Below, piece after piece: positions 1 to 7,324 of a stretch of DNA of 13,552 nucleotides. Within the stretch, counting starts at the first letter, position 1. The number at the start of each line of letters is the position of its first letter. The DNA lies in assembly GCA_964586425.1 (NCBI GenBank), contig CAZPHI010000057.1:1-13552 (forward strand), written 5' to 3'. The translations under genes and the position numbers were made by a program. Below the pieces are notes generated by a model. The model was not told the DNA's origin. It saw nothing but the letters and a program-made list of their open reading frames with translations, and did not search any database. The DNA is from CAZPHI01 sp964586425. Lineage in GTDB: Bacteria; Bacillota; Clostridia; Lachnospirales; Lachnospiraceae.

Positions 1-90
1 AAGTATTTAGGTGTTGGTGGACATTTATTTGCAATAGGAATAGATAAAGAATTAATTACTCCAATCCCTTTTTGGTCGGATTTACTGTAG
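1..90 (+). CDS. possible 3' end of a gene entering from the left edge
   Basis: Frame 1 is open from the first base to a TAG at 88-90, giving 29 residues that end in ITPIPFWSDLL. The codons are AT-rich and look like the rest of the window, and both other plus-strand frames hit stops quickly. If real, it converges on the VanZ/RDD gene and overlaps its 3' end by 35 bp, tail to tail. Too little is visible to name a family. A chance open frame of this length is also possible, so confidence is low. Confidence 0.25.
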   Translation, partial: KYLGVGGHLFAIGIDKELITPIPFWSDLL

Positions 91-1204
91 ACACAGTAAC
101 CAAATCATTGGCCTTATCATATAATAGCTGCGTTTTGTGCGAGAGCAGGCTAAAGAGCATATGAATCCAGAAGGATACGAATATCATAATGGCAAATGCT
201 GCAACGGCACTACAGGCTATGAGTACATATTGATTTTCTGGAGCCAGTATATGTGGGAAAAGCAAACCAACATAGACAGGTGCTAGAAGAATAATTCCGT
301 ATAAGAATATATAACGTACAACGATGCCAATAACACCTACGTTACGACCATCGTGGCGTTGAATCTTAATGTTCACAAGCATTTTCCCGAGAGTTTGGCC
401 GCGGGTAATAATGTTGATGAGGATATAATATATGATGGCAATAACAAACCATGTAAGCATGGCGAATATATAATCAGTGCTATCAGATATTAGAGTATTA
501 TAAAGAATGCCACTGACGATTGTAATGATGAACCAGTCAGTAAGCAATGCAAGAAGTCTTCTTATATAAGACACCTTATGTCCTTTCGTATATGCTATCT
601 CATCTAGGCGTTCCCTTGTAGGCAGGAAGTGTACAAGTAGTGGCGTTACTGCAAAACCAAGCATTCCGCCAAGTGTATTACATATCAAATCATCAACTTC
701 AAACCATCTGTATGGGTATGGATAGATTCCGTATAATCCACTAATCTGTGTTAATTCAAAGAACAGGCTGTAGCCGAATGATGCTACAAGCACCTGATAC
801 CAAGGGCGTTTGAAATAATATCTTAAGTAAATTCCAAATGGCATTAATAACAGAATATTGAAAGCAATCTGCAAAAAGTCGTAATTCATAACAATATTCA
901 GGTATGTAGAAGGATCCTGAATATTAAAGTCGCATGATTCAATCCATAGCTTGACTGCGTGGAACGGAGTCAACAGAAGCGAAGCAGAATCAGGAGTTAC
1001 TGATTCGACTGGTGGCAGTGGAAGAATGGTCATGAAGTAAGACGTCATCATATAGAAGATGAACGAATATACAATGGCGATTCGAAGTATTAATAATGAA
1101 CCGTATTTGTGGTACTGAACGAACATATATGGTAAGGTGAATAATGCCGCAAGAAACGGAAATAATGCAATTGCTGTAGCAATAGGATAATAGTATACAC
1201 TCAT
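56..1204 (-). CDS. VanZ-like / RDD family integral membrane protein
   Basis: This 382-residue protein is almost entirely membrane segments. The N-terminal half (about residues 1-195) has five hydrophobic stretches and resembles VanZ-like proteins: a PFG motif near residue 122, the FELTQ motif inside the fourth segment, and DDLICNTLGG before the fifth. The C-terminal half (about 212-355) resembles the RDD domain: an Arg pair followed by LTDW at the start of its first helix, RGQTLGKMLVNIKI after the second, and an Arg opening the third. The VanZ family is named after a teicoplanin-resistance protein, but most VanZ-like proteins have no proven role, and RDD proteins are poorly defined membrane proteins. 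The VanZ-RDD fusion is a recurring clostridial architecture. The start is the ATG at 1204-1202, with a GAAGAGAG-type ribosome binding site about 10 nt upstream. It is monocistronic and divergent from the alkylation repair gene. No antibiotic-resistance role should be assumed. Confidence 0.85.
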   Translation of the reverse strand: MSVYYYPIATAIALFPFLAALFTLPYMFVQYHKYGSLLILRIAIVYSFIFYMMTSYFMTILPLPPVESVTPDSASLLLTPFHAVKLWIESCDFNIQDPSTYLNIVMNYDFLQIAFNILLLMPFGIYLRYYFKRPWYQVLVASFGYSLFFELTQISGLYGIYPYPYRWFEVDDLICNTLGGMLGFAVTPLLVHFLPTRERLDEIAYTKGHKVSYIRRLLALLTDWFIITIVSGILYNTLISDSTDYIFAMLTWFVIAIIYYILINIITRGQTLGKMLVNIKIQRHDGRNVGVIGIVVRYIFLYGIILLAPVYVGLLFPHILAPENQYVLIACSAVAAFAIMIFVSFWIHMLFSLLSHKTQLLYDKANDLVTVSTVNPTKKGLE

Positions 1205-1263
1205 GGTTTTAGAACTCTCTTCTTTATTGTAATTATTTGTGTTAAGCGATTCGCATAGTCTTA

Positions 1264-1292
1264 ATAATATTCCATTCTTAACAATATTACAA
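1264..1292 (-). promoter_or_regulatory. putative promoter of the VanZ/RDD gene
   Basis: On the minus strand, TTGTAA (1292-1287) and TATTAT (1269-1264) are separated by exactly 17 bp, a good sigma-A-type arrangement. Transcription would begin near 1257 and give a leader of about 50 nt to the ATG at 1204. It is predicted from spacing and box similarity only. Confidence 0.35.
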
Positions 1293-1306
1293 TAGATTTA
1301 TATATG
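1278..1306 (+). promoter_or_regulatory. putative promoter of the alkylation repair gene
   Basis: TTAACA (1278-1283) and TATATG (1301-1306) are 17 bp apart on the plus strand. Initiation would fall near 1313, about 45 nt before the start codon. The boxes are mediocre matches. The -35 box lies inside the spacer of the divergent promoter, so the two could not easily be occupied at once. Confidence 0.25.
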
Positions 1307-1356
1307 TGAATCTGCTATTGTAGTAATAACAGTTAATATAATGGAGAGAAGATGTG

Positions 1357-2043
1357 ATGATGAACCGTAAAGATATAATTAATGAATTAAAGAGTTACTC
1401 CGATGTCAAAATCACCCAATACAATAATACATTAATTCCGGATATTGAACCGATGCTTAGTGTGAGAATTCCATACATAAGAAAGTATGCGAAGCAGCTT
1501 GCCAAAGAGGATTGGAAGGGATACCTTAAGGTAACCAAAAACGAGTATTACGAAGAAAAATTGTTAACAGCATTTGTCATAGGATATGCAAAAGGTGAGC
1601 TTGATGAGATTCTAAAGGCGGCAAAAGAATTCATTCCACTGATTAGCAATTGGGCGGTCAATGACGGATTCTGCCAGACATTCTCGATTGCCAGAAAGTA
1701 TCCGCAGGAGGTGTGGGATTTTCTGATGGAATATATGGACAGCCAGGATGAGTTCAAGCTGCGAGTTATTGCGGTTACGCTGATGAGCCATTATCTGAAT
1801 GATGAATATATTGACAGGGTGCTTGATGTATACAATACGATTCCGAATGTTGGTTATTACACATATATGGGCGTGGCCTGGGGCGTTGCGACTGCATATG
1901 CAAAATATCCGCAGAAGACACACCAGTTTTTACTTGAATGTAAGCTTGATGATTTGACTTATAACAAATCCATTCAGAAGATGCTTGAATCATATAGGGT
2001 CAGTGATGAGGACAAAATCACACTTAGGAAAATGAAACGATAG
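1357..2043 (+). CDS. DNA alkylation repair protein, AlkD-like (HEAT-repeat DNA glycosylase)
   Basis: This 228-residue, all-helical protein matches the DNA alkylation repair family (AlkD/PF08713). These are HEAT-like repeat glycosylases that remove N3- and N7-alkylated purines from DNA. The key block NWAVNDGF supplies W99 and D103. A later Arg (R136, in KLRVIAV) and W175 (in GVAWGVA) sit at nearly the spacing of the Trp, Asp, Arg and Trp residues that line the Bacillus cereus AlkD active site (W109, D113, R148, W187 from memory). The protein is thus likely catalytically competent rather than a degenerate HEAT protein. Three consecutive possible starts occur (GTG 1354, ATG 1357, ATG 1360). The GGAGAG at 1343-1348 is best spaced for the ATG at 1357. 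The gene stands alone; no adaptive-response partner is next to it and no clear terminator follows. Family assignment is from the reading alone. Confidence 0.85.
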   Translation: MMNRKDIINELKSYSDVKITQYNNTLIPDIEPMLSVRIPYIRKYAKQLAKEDWKGYLKVTKNEYYEEKLLTAFVIGYAKGELDEILKAAKEFIPLISNWAVNDGFCQTFSIARKYPQEVWDFLMEYMDSQDEFKLRVIAVTLMSHYLNDEYIDRVLDVYNTIPNVGYYTYMGVAWGVATAYAKYPQKTHQFLLECKLDDLTYNKSIQKMLESYRVSDEDKITLRKMKR

Positions 2044-2116
2044 CACCGTTAATTTACGCACAATTTGAATGATTACTTTAGATTATTAGTTTATTAGCAC
2101 AACCTTTGCAAATGTC

Positions 2117-2145
2117 TTGAAATGCTTCTAACACTGTGTTAGCAT
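2117..2145 (+). promoter_or_regulatory. putative promoter of the aspS-gatCAB operon
   Basis: TTGAAA (2117-2122) and TAGCAT (2140-2145) are 17 bp apart, and the -10 box is preceded by TGT, an extended -10 element. Transcription would start near 2152, just before the first helix of the T-box leader, which supports the call. It lies about 75 bp after the stop codon of the upstream gene. The stretch 2044-2116 shows nothing else recognisable. Confidence 0.45.
2128..2142. repeat. 15-bp palindrome within the operon promoter
   Basis: CTAACAC (2128-2134) and GTGTTAG (2136-2142) form a perfect inverted repeat around a single T. It lies in the spacer and the first half of the -10 box of the putative promoter. 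Partial outer symmetry also exists (AATGC at 2121-2125, GCATT at 2142-2146). A one-base centre makes it unlikely to be an RNA hairpin and more like a repressor operator. No regulator can be named. Confidence 0.4.
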
Positions 2146-2165
2146 TGAAAAAAATAATTCAAAGG

Positions 2166-2429
2166 CAATGAAAGAGACTCGATTTTATGGAACCTGACAG
2201 GAAATTGGTGCCACCGACTGAAAGCACCTAAACAGGGAATTAGAAAAGGGAACACTCTGGAGCTTGAATGCTGAAGCTAAGATGTCTAGGTATTCACGTA
2301 GCACGCGTTAAGTGTAAAGAGAGGGAAACTCCTTTAATTTGAATGGGAATTTCCAATGCGGGTGGTACCGCGGATTAATTAGATTATCCGTCCCGGCATA
2401 TATCAATTGATATGTGCCGGGACTTTTTT
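2166..2429 (+). ncRNA. T-box riboswitch (tRNA-sensing leader; Asn, possibly also Glu)
   Basis: The T-box core GGGTGGTACCGCGG (2360-2373) is present. In the antiterminator, CGGG (2359-2362) pairs with CCCG (2392-2395) and GCGGAT (2370-2375) pairs with ATCCGT (2386-2391). The bulge between them carries TGGT (2363-2366), which binds the free tRNA 3' end. Stem I is visible as AGAG/CTCT (2173-2176/2255-2258), CCTG/CAGG (2193-2196/2233-2236) and GGTGC/GCACC (2207-2211/2224-2228). A further hairpin pairs 2261-2265 with 2274-2278. The likely specifier is AAC (Asn) at 2251-2253, directly before A2254 and the 3' strand of the stem I base. It is preceded by G, so GAA (Glu) overlaps at 2250-2252. Uncharged tRNA should stabilise the antiterminator and permit transcription of the amidation operon. 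The specifier position is inferred from hand-drawn pairing. Confidence 0.93.
2390..2429 (+). terminator. T-box regulated rho-independent terminator
   Basis: A nearly perfect long hairpin pairs 2390-2405 with 2408-2423 (one G-T pair at 2399/2414) and is followed by six T residues at 2424-2429. Its 5' arm starts inside the strand used by the T-box antiterminator (2386-2395), so the two folds are mutually exclusive. It is the off state of the riboswitch. Confidence 0.92.
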
Positions 2430-2484
2430 GCGTCTGCGTAAAGGCTTGGGTACATGTCGTAAAAAGGAAAGGATTGTGAATAAT

Positions 2485-3819
2485 ATGGAATTTATCAGCG
2501 GAATCAAAGAAAAAGACACAGTAAAAGCTTCGCAGATTATCGAAGGCGATTATGTAGGCAAGACAGTCAGAGCGGAGGGCTATATTCATGCTCTACGCGA
2601 CATGGGTGAGGTAACATTCTTAGTACTTAGACAGGGAGATGCTGTTATTCAATGTGTACTCGAGGAGGGAGTTACTAATTATAGTGCCAAAGACCTTCGC
2701 GAAGAGATGACAGTCAAAGTCGAAGGCGTAGTTGCCAGTGAAGAGAGAGCACCAGGTGGAGTTGAGATCAGATTGTCTAATATTATAATTCTTTCAACAC
2801 CTCTTGATGAACAGCTTCCGGTTCCTATTAACAAATGGAAACTGAACACATCACTTGAAACAGTACTTAATAACAGACCTATTACACTAAGGAATCTTAG
2901 AGAACGTTCAAAATTCAGAATACAGGAAGGCATTGTTAGAGGATTTAGAGACTTCTTACACTCACAGGATTTTGTTGAGATTAGAACACCTAAGATAGGT
3001 GCTAGAGGAGCTGAGGGTGGTTCTAACCTCTTCAAATTAGAGTATTTTGGAAAGCATGCAGTACTTGCGCAGAGCCCTCAGTTCTACAAACAGACGATGG
3101 TAGGCGTATATGACAGAGTGTTTGAAGTTGCTCCAGTATTCCGTGCTGAAAAGCATAACACGACCAGACATCTTAACGAATATACAAGTATGGATTTTGA
3201 GATGGGATATATTGAAAGCTTTGAAGATATTATGGCTATGGAGACAGCAGCACTTCAGTATATCATGGAGTTATTAAAGAAGGATTATGCGAAAGAGTTG
3301 ACAACTTTGAAGGTTGTAATGCCTAATGTGGATAAAATCCCTCAGGTTAGATTCGATGAGGCTAAGAGATTGGTATCTGAGAAGTATAACAGACAGATTA
3401 AGAATCCATATGATTTGGAGCCTGAAGAGGAGGTTTTGATAGGCAGGTATTTTAAGGAAGAATATGATAGCGACTTTGTATTCGTAACTCATTATCCATC
3501 TAAGAAGAGACCATTCTACGCTATGGATGATCCAAGTGATAATAAATTCACACTTAGCTTTGATTTATTATTCAGAGGAATTGAGGTTACCACAGGTGGT
3601 CAGCGAATTCATGACTACAATGAGCTGATTAAGAAGATAGATGCTAAGAATATGACAACAGAGGGTATGGAACATTACCTGATGATTTTTAGATATGGAA
3701 TGCCACCTCATGGCGGCTTAGGAATAGGCTTAGAGAGACTTACTATGAAGCTTCTATCGGAGGATAACGTAAGAGAGACAACACTCTTCCCAAGAGATTT
3801 GTCAAGACTTGAACCATAG
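2485..3819 (+). CDS. aspS: archaeal-type, probably non-discriminating aspartyl-tRNA synthetase (Asp--tRNA(Asn/Asp) ligase)
   Basis: This 444-residue class IIb synthetase ligates Asp to tRNA in the cytoplasm. An OB-fold anticodon-binding domain (about residues 20-115) precedes the catalytic core, with motif 2 FRAEKHNTTRHLNE (R220), the Asp-binding loop QSPQFYKQ (196-203) and motif 3 GMPPHGGLGIGLER (R418), ending in FPRDLSRLEP. QSPQ, PHGG and FPRD belong to AspRS; bacterial AsnRS would show PHSG and FPRTPG. The short length and absence of the large GAD insertion mark the archaeal type. H35 (GYIHALRDMG) and P90 (APGGVEI) occupy the positions that, in published comparisons, separate non-discriminating enzymes (His, Pro) from discriminating ones (Trp, Lys). 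It should therefore also form Asp-tRNA(Asn), the substrate of the downstream GatCAB. The ATG at 2485 was chosen; an in-frame GTG at 2476 with an AGGA upstream is an alternative. Many databases would label this asnS. Confidence 0.93.
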   Translation: MEFISGIKEKDTVKASQIIEGDYVGKTVRAEGYIHALRDMGEVTFLVLRQGDAVIQCVLEEGVTNYSAKDLREEMTVKVEGVVASEERAPGGVEIRLSNIIILSTPLDEQLPVPINKWKLNTSLETVLNNRPITLRNLRERSKFRIQEGIVRGFRDFLHSQDFVEIRTPKIGARGAEGGSNLFKLEYFGKHAVLAQSPQFYKQTMVGVYDRVFEVAPVFRAEKHNTTRHLNEYTSMDFEMGYIESFEDIMAMETAALQYIMELLKKDYAKELTTLKVVMPNVDKIPQVRFDEAKRLVSEKYNRQIKNPYDLEPEEEVLIGRYFKEEYDSDFVFVTHYPSKKRPFYAMDDPSDNKFTLSFDLLFRGIEVTTGGQRIHDYNELIKKIDAKNMTTEGMEHYLMIFRYGMPPHGGLGIGLERLTMKLLSEDNVRETTLFPRDLSRLEP

Positions 3820-3897
3820 TCGTTCGGGGAGATACAGCATTTACAATAATAAAAATAATGGCAAAGAATGAGTGCATCATTCGGAAAGGGACTTACG

Positions 3898-4191
3898 ATG
3901 GCTAATATTATATCAGATGAAACAATTGATTATGTAGGAATACTTGCGAAGCTTGAACTCTCAGATGAAGAGAAGGAACAGGCCAAGACGGATATGGCGA
4001 ACATGCTTAATTATATAGATACTTTGAATGAACTTGATACAGAAGGCGTGGAGCCGATGTCACATGTATTCCCGGTTAATAATGTCTTTCGTGAAGATGT
4101 TGTTACTAATGGAGACGACCGTGATGAGATATTAAAGAATGCGCCTAAGGCAAAAGATGGAAGTTTCATGGTTCCAAAGACATTCGCATAG
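3898..4191 (+). CDS. gatC: Asp-tRNA(Asn)/Glu-tRNA(Gln) amidotransferase subunit C
   Basis: The 97-residue product is the small, non-catalytic subunit that wraps around GatA and stabilises its contact with GatB. It begins MANIISDETIDYVGILAKLEL and contains the usual block of two helices followed by the MLNYIDTLNELDTEGVEPM segment and the extended NNVFREDVV stretch. Length matches the family (about 95). The ATG at 3898 follows GGAAAGGGA with 6 nt spacing; the in-frame ATG at 3868 would add ten residues lacking a good ribosome site and was not used. It lies 78 nt after aspS and 19 nt before gatA, clearly in one operon under the T-box. Nothing is unusual in the sequence itself. Confidence 0.95.
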   Translation: MANIISDETIDYVGILAKLELSDEEKEQAKTDMANMLNYIDTLNELDTEGVEPMSHVFPVNNVFREDVVTNGDDRDEILKNAPKAKDGSFMVPKTFA

Positions 4192-4210
4192 GAAAAGGGA
4201 GGAATTACAA

Positions 4211-5695
4211 GTGAATATTATGAGTTTAACTGCCGTTGAATTAGGCAGAAAGATAAAAGCAAAAGAGATAACAGTTGTAGATGCCGTAAAGTCCTCTATT
4301 GAAGCCATTAATTCAATGGATTCTAAGATAAATGCTTTTGTAACCCCAGAGGAAGAGGCGAAGGCGTTAAGCAGAGCGCTGGAAGTTCAAAAGGGAATAG
4401 ATGATGGAACGTATACAAGTCCACTTGCAGGCGTAACGGTAGCGATTAAGGATAATATGTGCATTAAGGGTATGAAGACTACATGCAGCTCGAAGATCCT
4501 TTATAATTTTGTGCCAACTTATACTTCGCAGGCTGTTGAGAATCTAATTAATGCGGGTGCGGTTGTAATTGGTAAGACTAATATGGACGAGTTCGCAATG
4601 GGAAGCACTACAGAGACTTCGTACTTTGGAGCAACTAAGAATCCATGGAATACGGATAATGTTCCTGGTGGTTCGTCAGGCGGTTCTGCGGCAGCAGTTG
4701 CAGCAGAGGAGTGCAGCTATGCATTGGGCTCTGATACAGGTGGTTCGATTAGACAGCCAAGTTCATTCTGTGGTGTTACCGGTATGAAACCAACATATGG
4801 AACGGTGTCAAGATATGGACTTATTGCATATGGTTCATCGCTTGATCAGATTGGACCAATTGCCAAAGACGTTACTGACTGCGCTACAATCCTTGAAACA
4901 ATTGCATCATATGATGAGAAGGACAGCACTTCTGTAAAAAGAGAAACTTATGATTTTACATCAGCACTGGTTGATGACGTAAAAGGCTTAAAGATTGGTA
5001 TTCCAAGAGATTACCTTACGGATGGAATGGATGCTGAAGTTAAAGAAGCAATTCTTGCAGCAGCTAAGGTTCTAGAAGAAAAAGGTGCTATAGTTGAGGA
5101 ATTTGACTTGAGTCTGGTGCCATATGCAATTCCTGCATATTATGTGATTGCATCGGCGGAAGCGAGCTCTAATCTTGAAAGATTCGATGGTGTTAAGTAT
5201 GGATATAGAGCTAAGGAATATGAGGGACTTCATAATATGTATAAGAAATCACGTTCAGAAGGCTTTGGAGCTGAGGTAAAACGTAGAATTATGTTAGGAT
5301 CATTTGTATTAAGCTCAGGTTACTATGACGCGTATTATTTGAAGGCACTGAGAACAAAGGCTTTAATTAAAGAGGCTTTTGACAAAGCATTTGCAAGATA
5401 TGACGTTATACTTGGCCCGGTTGCACCTACAACTGCGCCAAAGCTTGGCGAAAGCCTTAAGGACCCAATTAGCATGTATCTTGGAGATATATATACAATA
5501 GCAGTTAATCTCGCAGGACTTCCTGGTATAAGCGTTCCTTGTGGTATTGATAGCAAAGGTCTTCCTATAGGATTGCAGTTGATTGGCAATTGCTTTGAAG
5601 AAAATAAGATTATCAGAACAGCGTACACATATGAACAGGCACACAGACAGATGGATAAAGTATATCGCTGTGATATGGCAAAAAGCCGTGATTGA
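4211..5695 (+). CDS. gatA: Asp-tRNA(Asn)/Glu-tRNA(Gln) amidotransferase subunit A (amidase)
   Basis: This 494-residue amidase-signature enzyme hydrolyses glutamine and supplies ammonia to GatB for amidation of mischarged Asp-tRNA(Asn) or Glu-tRNA(Gln). The Ser-cisSer-Lys triad is intact: K80 in VAIKDNM, S155 in the glycine/serine run GGSSGGS, and nucleophile S179 in DTGGSIRQPSS. The spacing matches characterised GatA (K79, S154, S178 in Staphylococcus aureus, from memory). The start is the GTG at 4211, eight nt after the strong GGGAGG (4197-4202). The ATG at 4220 would be 17 nt away and is less likely, though it changes the protein by only three residues. It sits between gatC and gatB with short gaps of 19 and 26 nt. 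Length is ordinary for the family. Confidence 0.97.
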   Translation: MNIMSLTAVELGRKIKAKEITVVDAVKSSIEAINSMDSKINAFVTPEEEAKALSRALEVQKGIDDGTYTSPLAGVTVAIKDNMCIKGMKTTCSSKILYNFVPTYTSQAVENLINAGAVVIGKTNMDEFAMGSTTETSYFGATKNPWNTDNVPGGSSGGSAAAVAAEECSYALGSDTGGSIRQPSSFCGVTGMKPTYGTVSRYGLIAYGSSLDQIGPIAKDVTDCATILETIASYDEKDSTSVKRETYDFTSALVDDVKGLKIGIPRDYLTDGMDAEVKEAILAAAKVLEEKGAIVEEFDLSLVPYAIPAYYVIASAEASSNLERFDGVKYGYRAKEYEGLHNMYKKSRSEGFGAEVKRRIMLGSFVLSSGYYDAYYLKALRTKALIKEAFDKAFARYDVILGPVAPTTAPKLGESLKDPISMYLGDIYTIAVNLAGLPGISVPCGIDSKGLPIGLQLIGNCFEENKIIRTAYTYEQAHRQMDKVYRCDMAKSRD

Positions 5696-5721
5696 AGGAC
5701 TGGAAGATTGGAGGAAATGTT

Positions 5722-7152
5722 ATGAAACAATATGAAACAGTAATTGGACTTGAGGTCCATGTAGAATTAGCTACAAAGACGAAGATATTCTGCGGATGTT
5801 CTACAGCATTTGGCGGAGCGCCTAATACACATACATGTCCAGTTTGTACTGGTATGCCAGGTTCACTTCCTGTACTTAACAAACAGGTGGTGGAATATGC
5901 GATGGCTGTTGGACTTGCGACAAACTGCAAGATAACAAAGAATTGTAAGTTCGATAGAAAGAATTATTTCTATCCTGATAGTCCACAGAATTATCAGATA
6001 TCACAGCTTTATTATCCAATCTGCAGGGATGGCGGAATTGATATTGAGGTGAATGGTGTTAAGAAGACTATTGGAATACATGAGATTCATATGGAGGAGG
6101 ATGCCGGCAAACTGATTCATGATGAATGGGAGGATTGTTCACTTGTAGATTATAATAGAAGTGGAGTTCCTTTGATTGAGATAGTATCTGAGCCTGATAT
6201 GCGTTCGGCAGATGAAGTAATAGCATATCTTGACAAGCTTAGATTGATGATTCAGTATCTTGGAGCATCGGACTGCAAGCTTCAAGAGGGTTCTATGCGT
6301 GCAGATGTCAATCTTTCAGTAAGAGAGATTGGAGCACCTGAGTTTGGAACAAGAACCGAGATGAAGAATCTTAACTCATTTAAAGCAATTGCGAGAGCAA
6401 TAGATGGAGAAAGAAAGAGACAGATTGAGCTTATTGAAGATGGTAAGAGTGTAACACAGGAGACGAGAAGATGGGATGATAATAAGGAATATTCATATGC
6501 TATGCGTTCCAAAGAGGATGCTAAGGACTACAGATATTTTCCTGAACCAGATCTTGTTCCAATTGTAATAAGTGATGAATGGATACAAAGAGTTAAAGCA
6601 GCGCAGCCTGAATTAAGAGATGAACTGCGTGCAAGATATATTAAAGAATATGAGCTTCCAGAGTATGATGCGGATATTATAACTTCATCAAAGCACATGG
6701 CAGATATCTTTGAAGAGACAACGGCAATATGCAATAATCCTAAGAAAGTATCTAACTGGCTGATGGTAGAAACTATGCGTTTGCTAAAGGAAAAAGAGAT
6801 GGACGCTGAAAACATAACATTTTCCCCTAAGAATCTTGCAGCATTAATCGAATTGGTAGATCAAGGAACGATTAATGGTAATGTAGCCAAGGAGATATTC
6901 GAGGAGATATTTGACAAAGATGTTAACCCTTTGGAGTATGTCAAAGAGCATGGACTCAAACAGGTTAATGATGAAGGAGCTCTGCGTGCAACGATTGAAG
7001 AAGTAATTGCTGCTAATCCACAGTCGGTAGAAGATTATCATAATGGTAAAGAAAAAGCGATAGGATTCCTTGTAGGACAGACTATGAAGTTGATGAAGGG
7101 CAAGGCTAATCCGGGTATGGTTAACGCGATTCTTAAAGAAATATTGTCATAA
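5722..7152 (+). CDS. gatB: Asp-tRNA(Asn)/Glu-tRNA(Gln) amidotransferase subunit B
   Basis: The 476-residue product is the kinase/transamidase subunit: it phosphorylates the Asp or Glu on the mischarged tRNA and replaces the phosphate with ammonia channelled from GatA. The N-terminal cradle starts with the signature VIGLEVHVEL. Four cysteines (C24, C26, C39, C42; CGC and CPVC) form the structural zinc site. The family block GVPLIEIVSEPD and the DYRYFPEPDLVP motif are intact. The C-terminal 140 residues are the YqeY-like helical tail that touches tRNA. The ATG at 5722 follows GGAGG (5710-5714) with 7 nt spacing. Length is exactly typical. It is the last gene of the T-box operon, followed by a terminator. 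With a non-discriminating GluRS elsewhere it could also make Gln-tRNA(Gln), but that partner is not in this window. Confidence 0.97.
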   Translation: MKQYETVIGLEVHVELATKTKIFCGCSTAFGGAPNTHTCPVCTGMPGSLPVLNKQVVEYAMAVGLATNCKITKNCKFDRKNYFYPDSPQNYQISQLYYPICRDGGIDIEVNGVKKTIGIHEIHMEEDAGKLIHDEWEDCSLVDYNRSGVPLIEIVSEPDMRSADEVIAYLDKLRLMIQYLGASDCKLQEGSMRADVNLSVREIGAPEFGTRTEMKNLNSFKAIARAIDGERKRQIELIEDGKSVTQETRRWDDNKEYSYAMRSKEDAKDYRYFPEPDLVPIVISDEWIQRVKAAQPELRDELRARYIKEYELPEYDADIITSSKHMADIFEETTAICNNPKKVSNWLMVETMRLLKEKEMDAENITFSPKNLAALIELVDQGTINGNVAKEIFEEIFDKDVNPLEYVKEHGLKQVNDEGALRATIEEVIAANPQSVEDYHNGKEKAIGFLVGQTMKLMKGKANPGMVNAILKEILS

Positions 7153-7240
7153 TAACATAAAAATTGTTTACTGAATCAATTGTAAAAAGAAAAACGCGAT
7201 TTTTTATAAAAGTTGCCAAAAATAATGTAGTCATAATAAG

Positions 7241-7290
7241 AGAAGCCTGCAATGAAAGACACAAAGTTGCCACATTTGGGGCTTCTTTTT
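7241..7290 (+). terminator. rho-independent terminator of the aspS-gatCAB operon
   Basis: AGAAGCC (7241-7247) pairs with GGCTTCT (7280-7286) and is followed by a T run to 7290. The long loop contains an inner pairing GCAA/TTGC (7249-7252/7267-7270). It lies about 90 nt after the gatB stop. A 10-bp direct repeat AAAGTTGCCA occurs before it (7209-7218) and within its loop (7263-7272); its meaning is unknown. Confidence 0.65.
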
Positions 7291-7324
7291 AATTTAAAAA
7301 TATGTAGATGATAAGATACTACAG

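Noticed and set aside
1337..1342. TATAAT as the -10 of the alkylation repair gene
   Set aside because: It abuts the ribosome binding site, so initiation would fall beside the start codon, and no -35 is spaced correctly.
2485..3819. Asparaginyl-tRNA synthetase (asnS) call
   Set aside because: The Asn T-box and general similarity suggest it, but QSPQ, PHGG and FPRD are AspRS features, and GatCAB in the same operon makes a non-discriminating AspRS more coherent.
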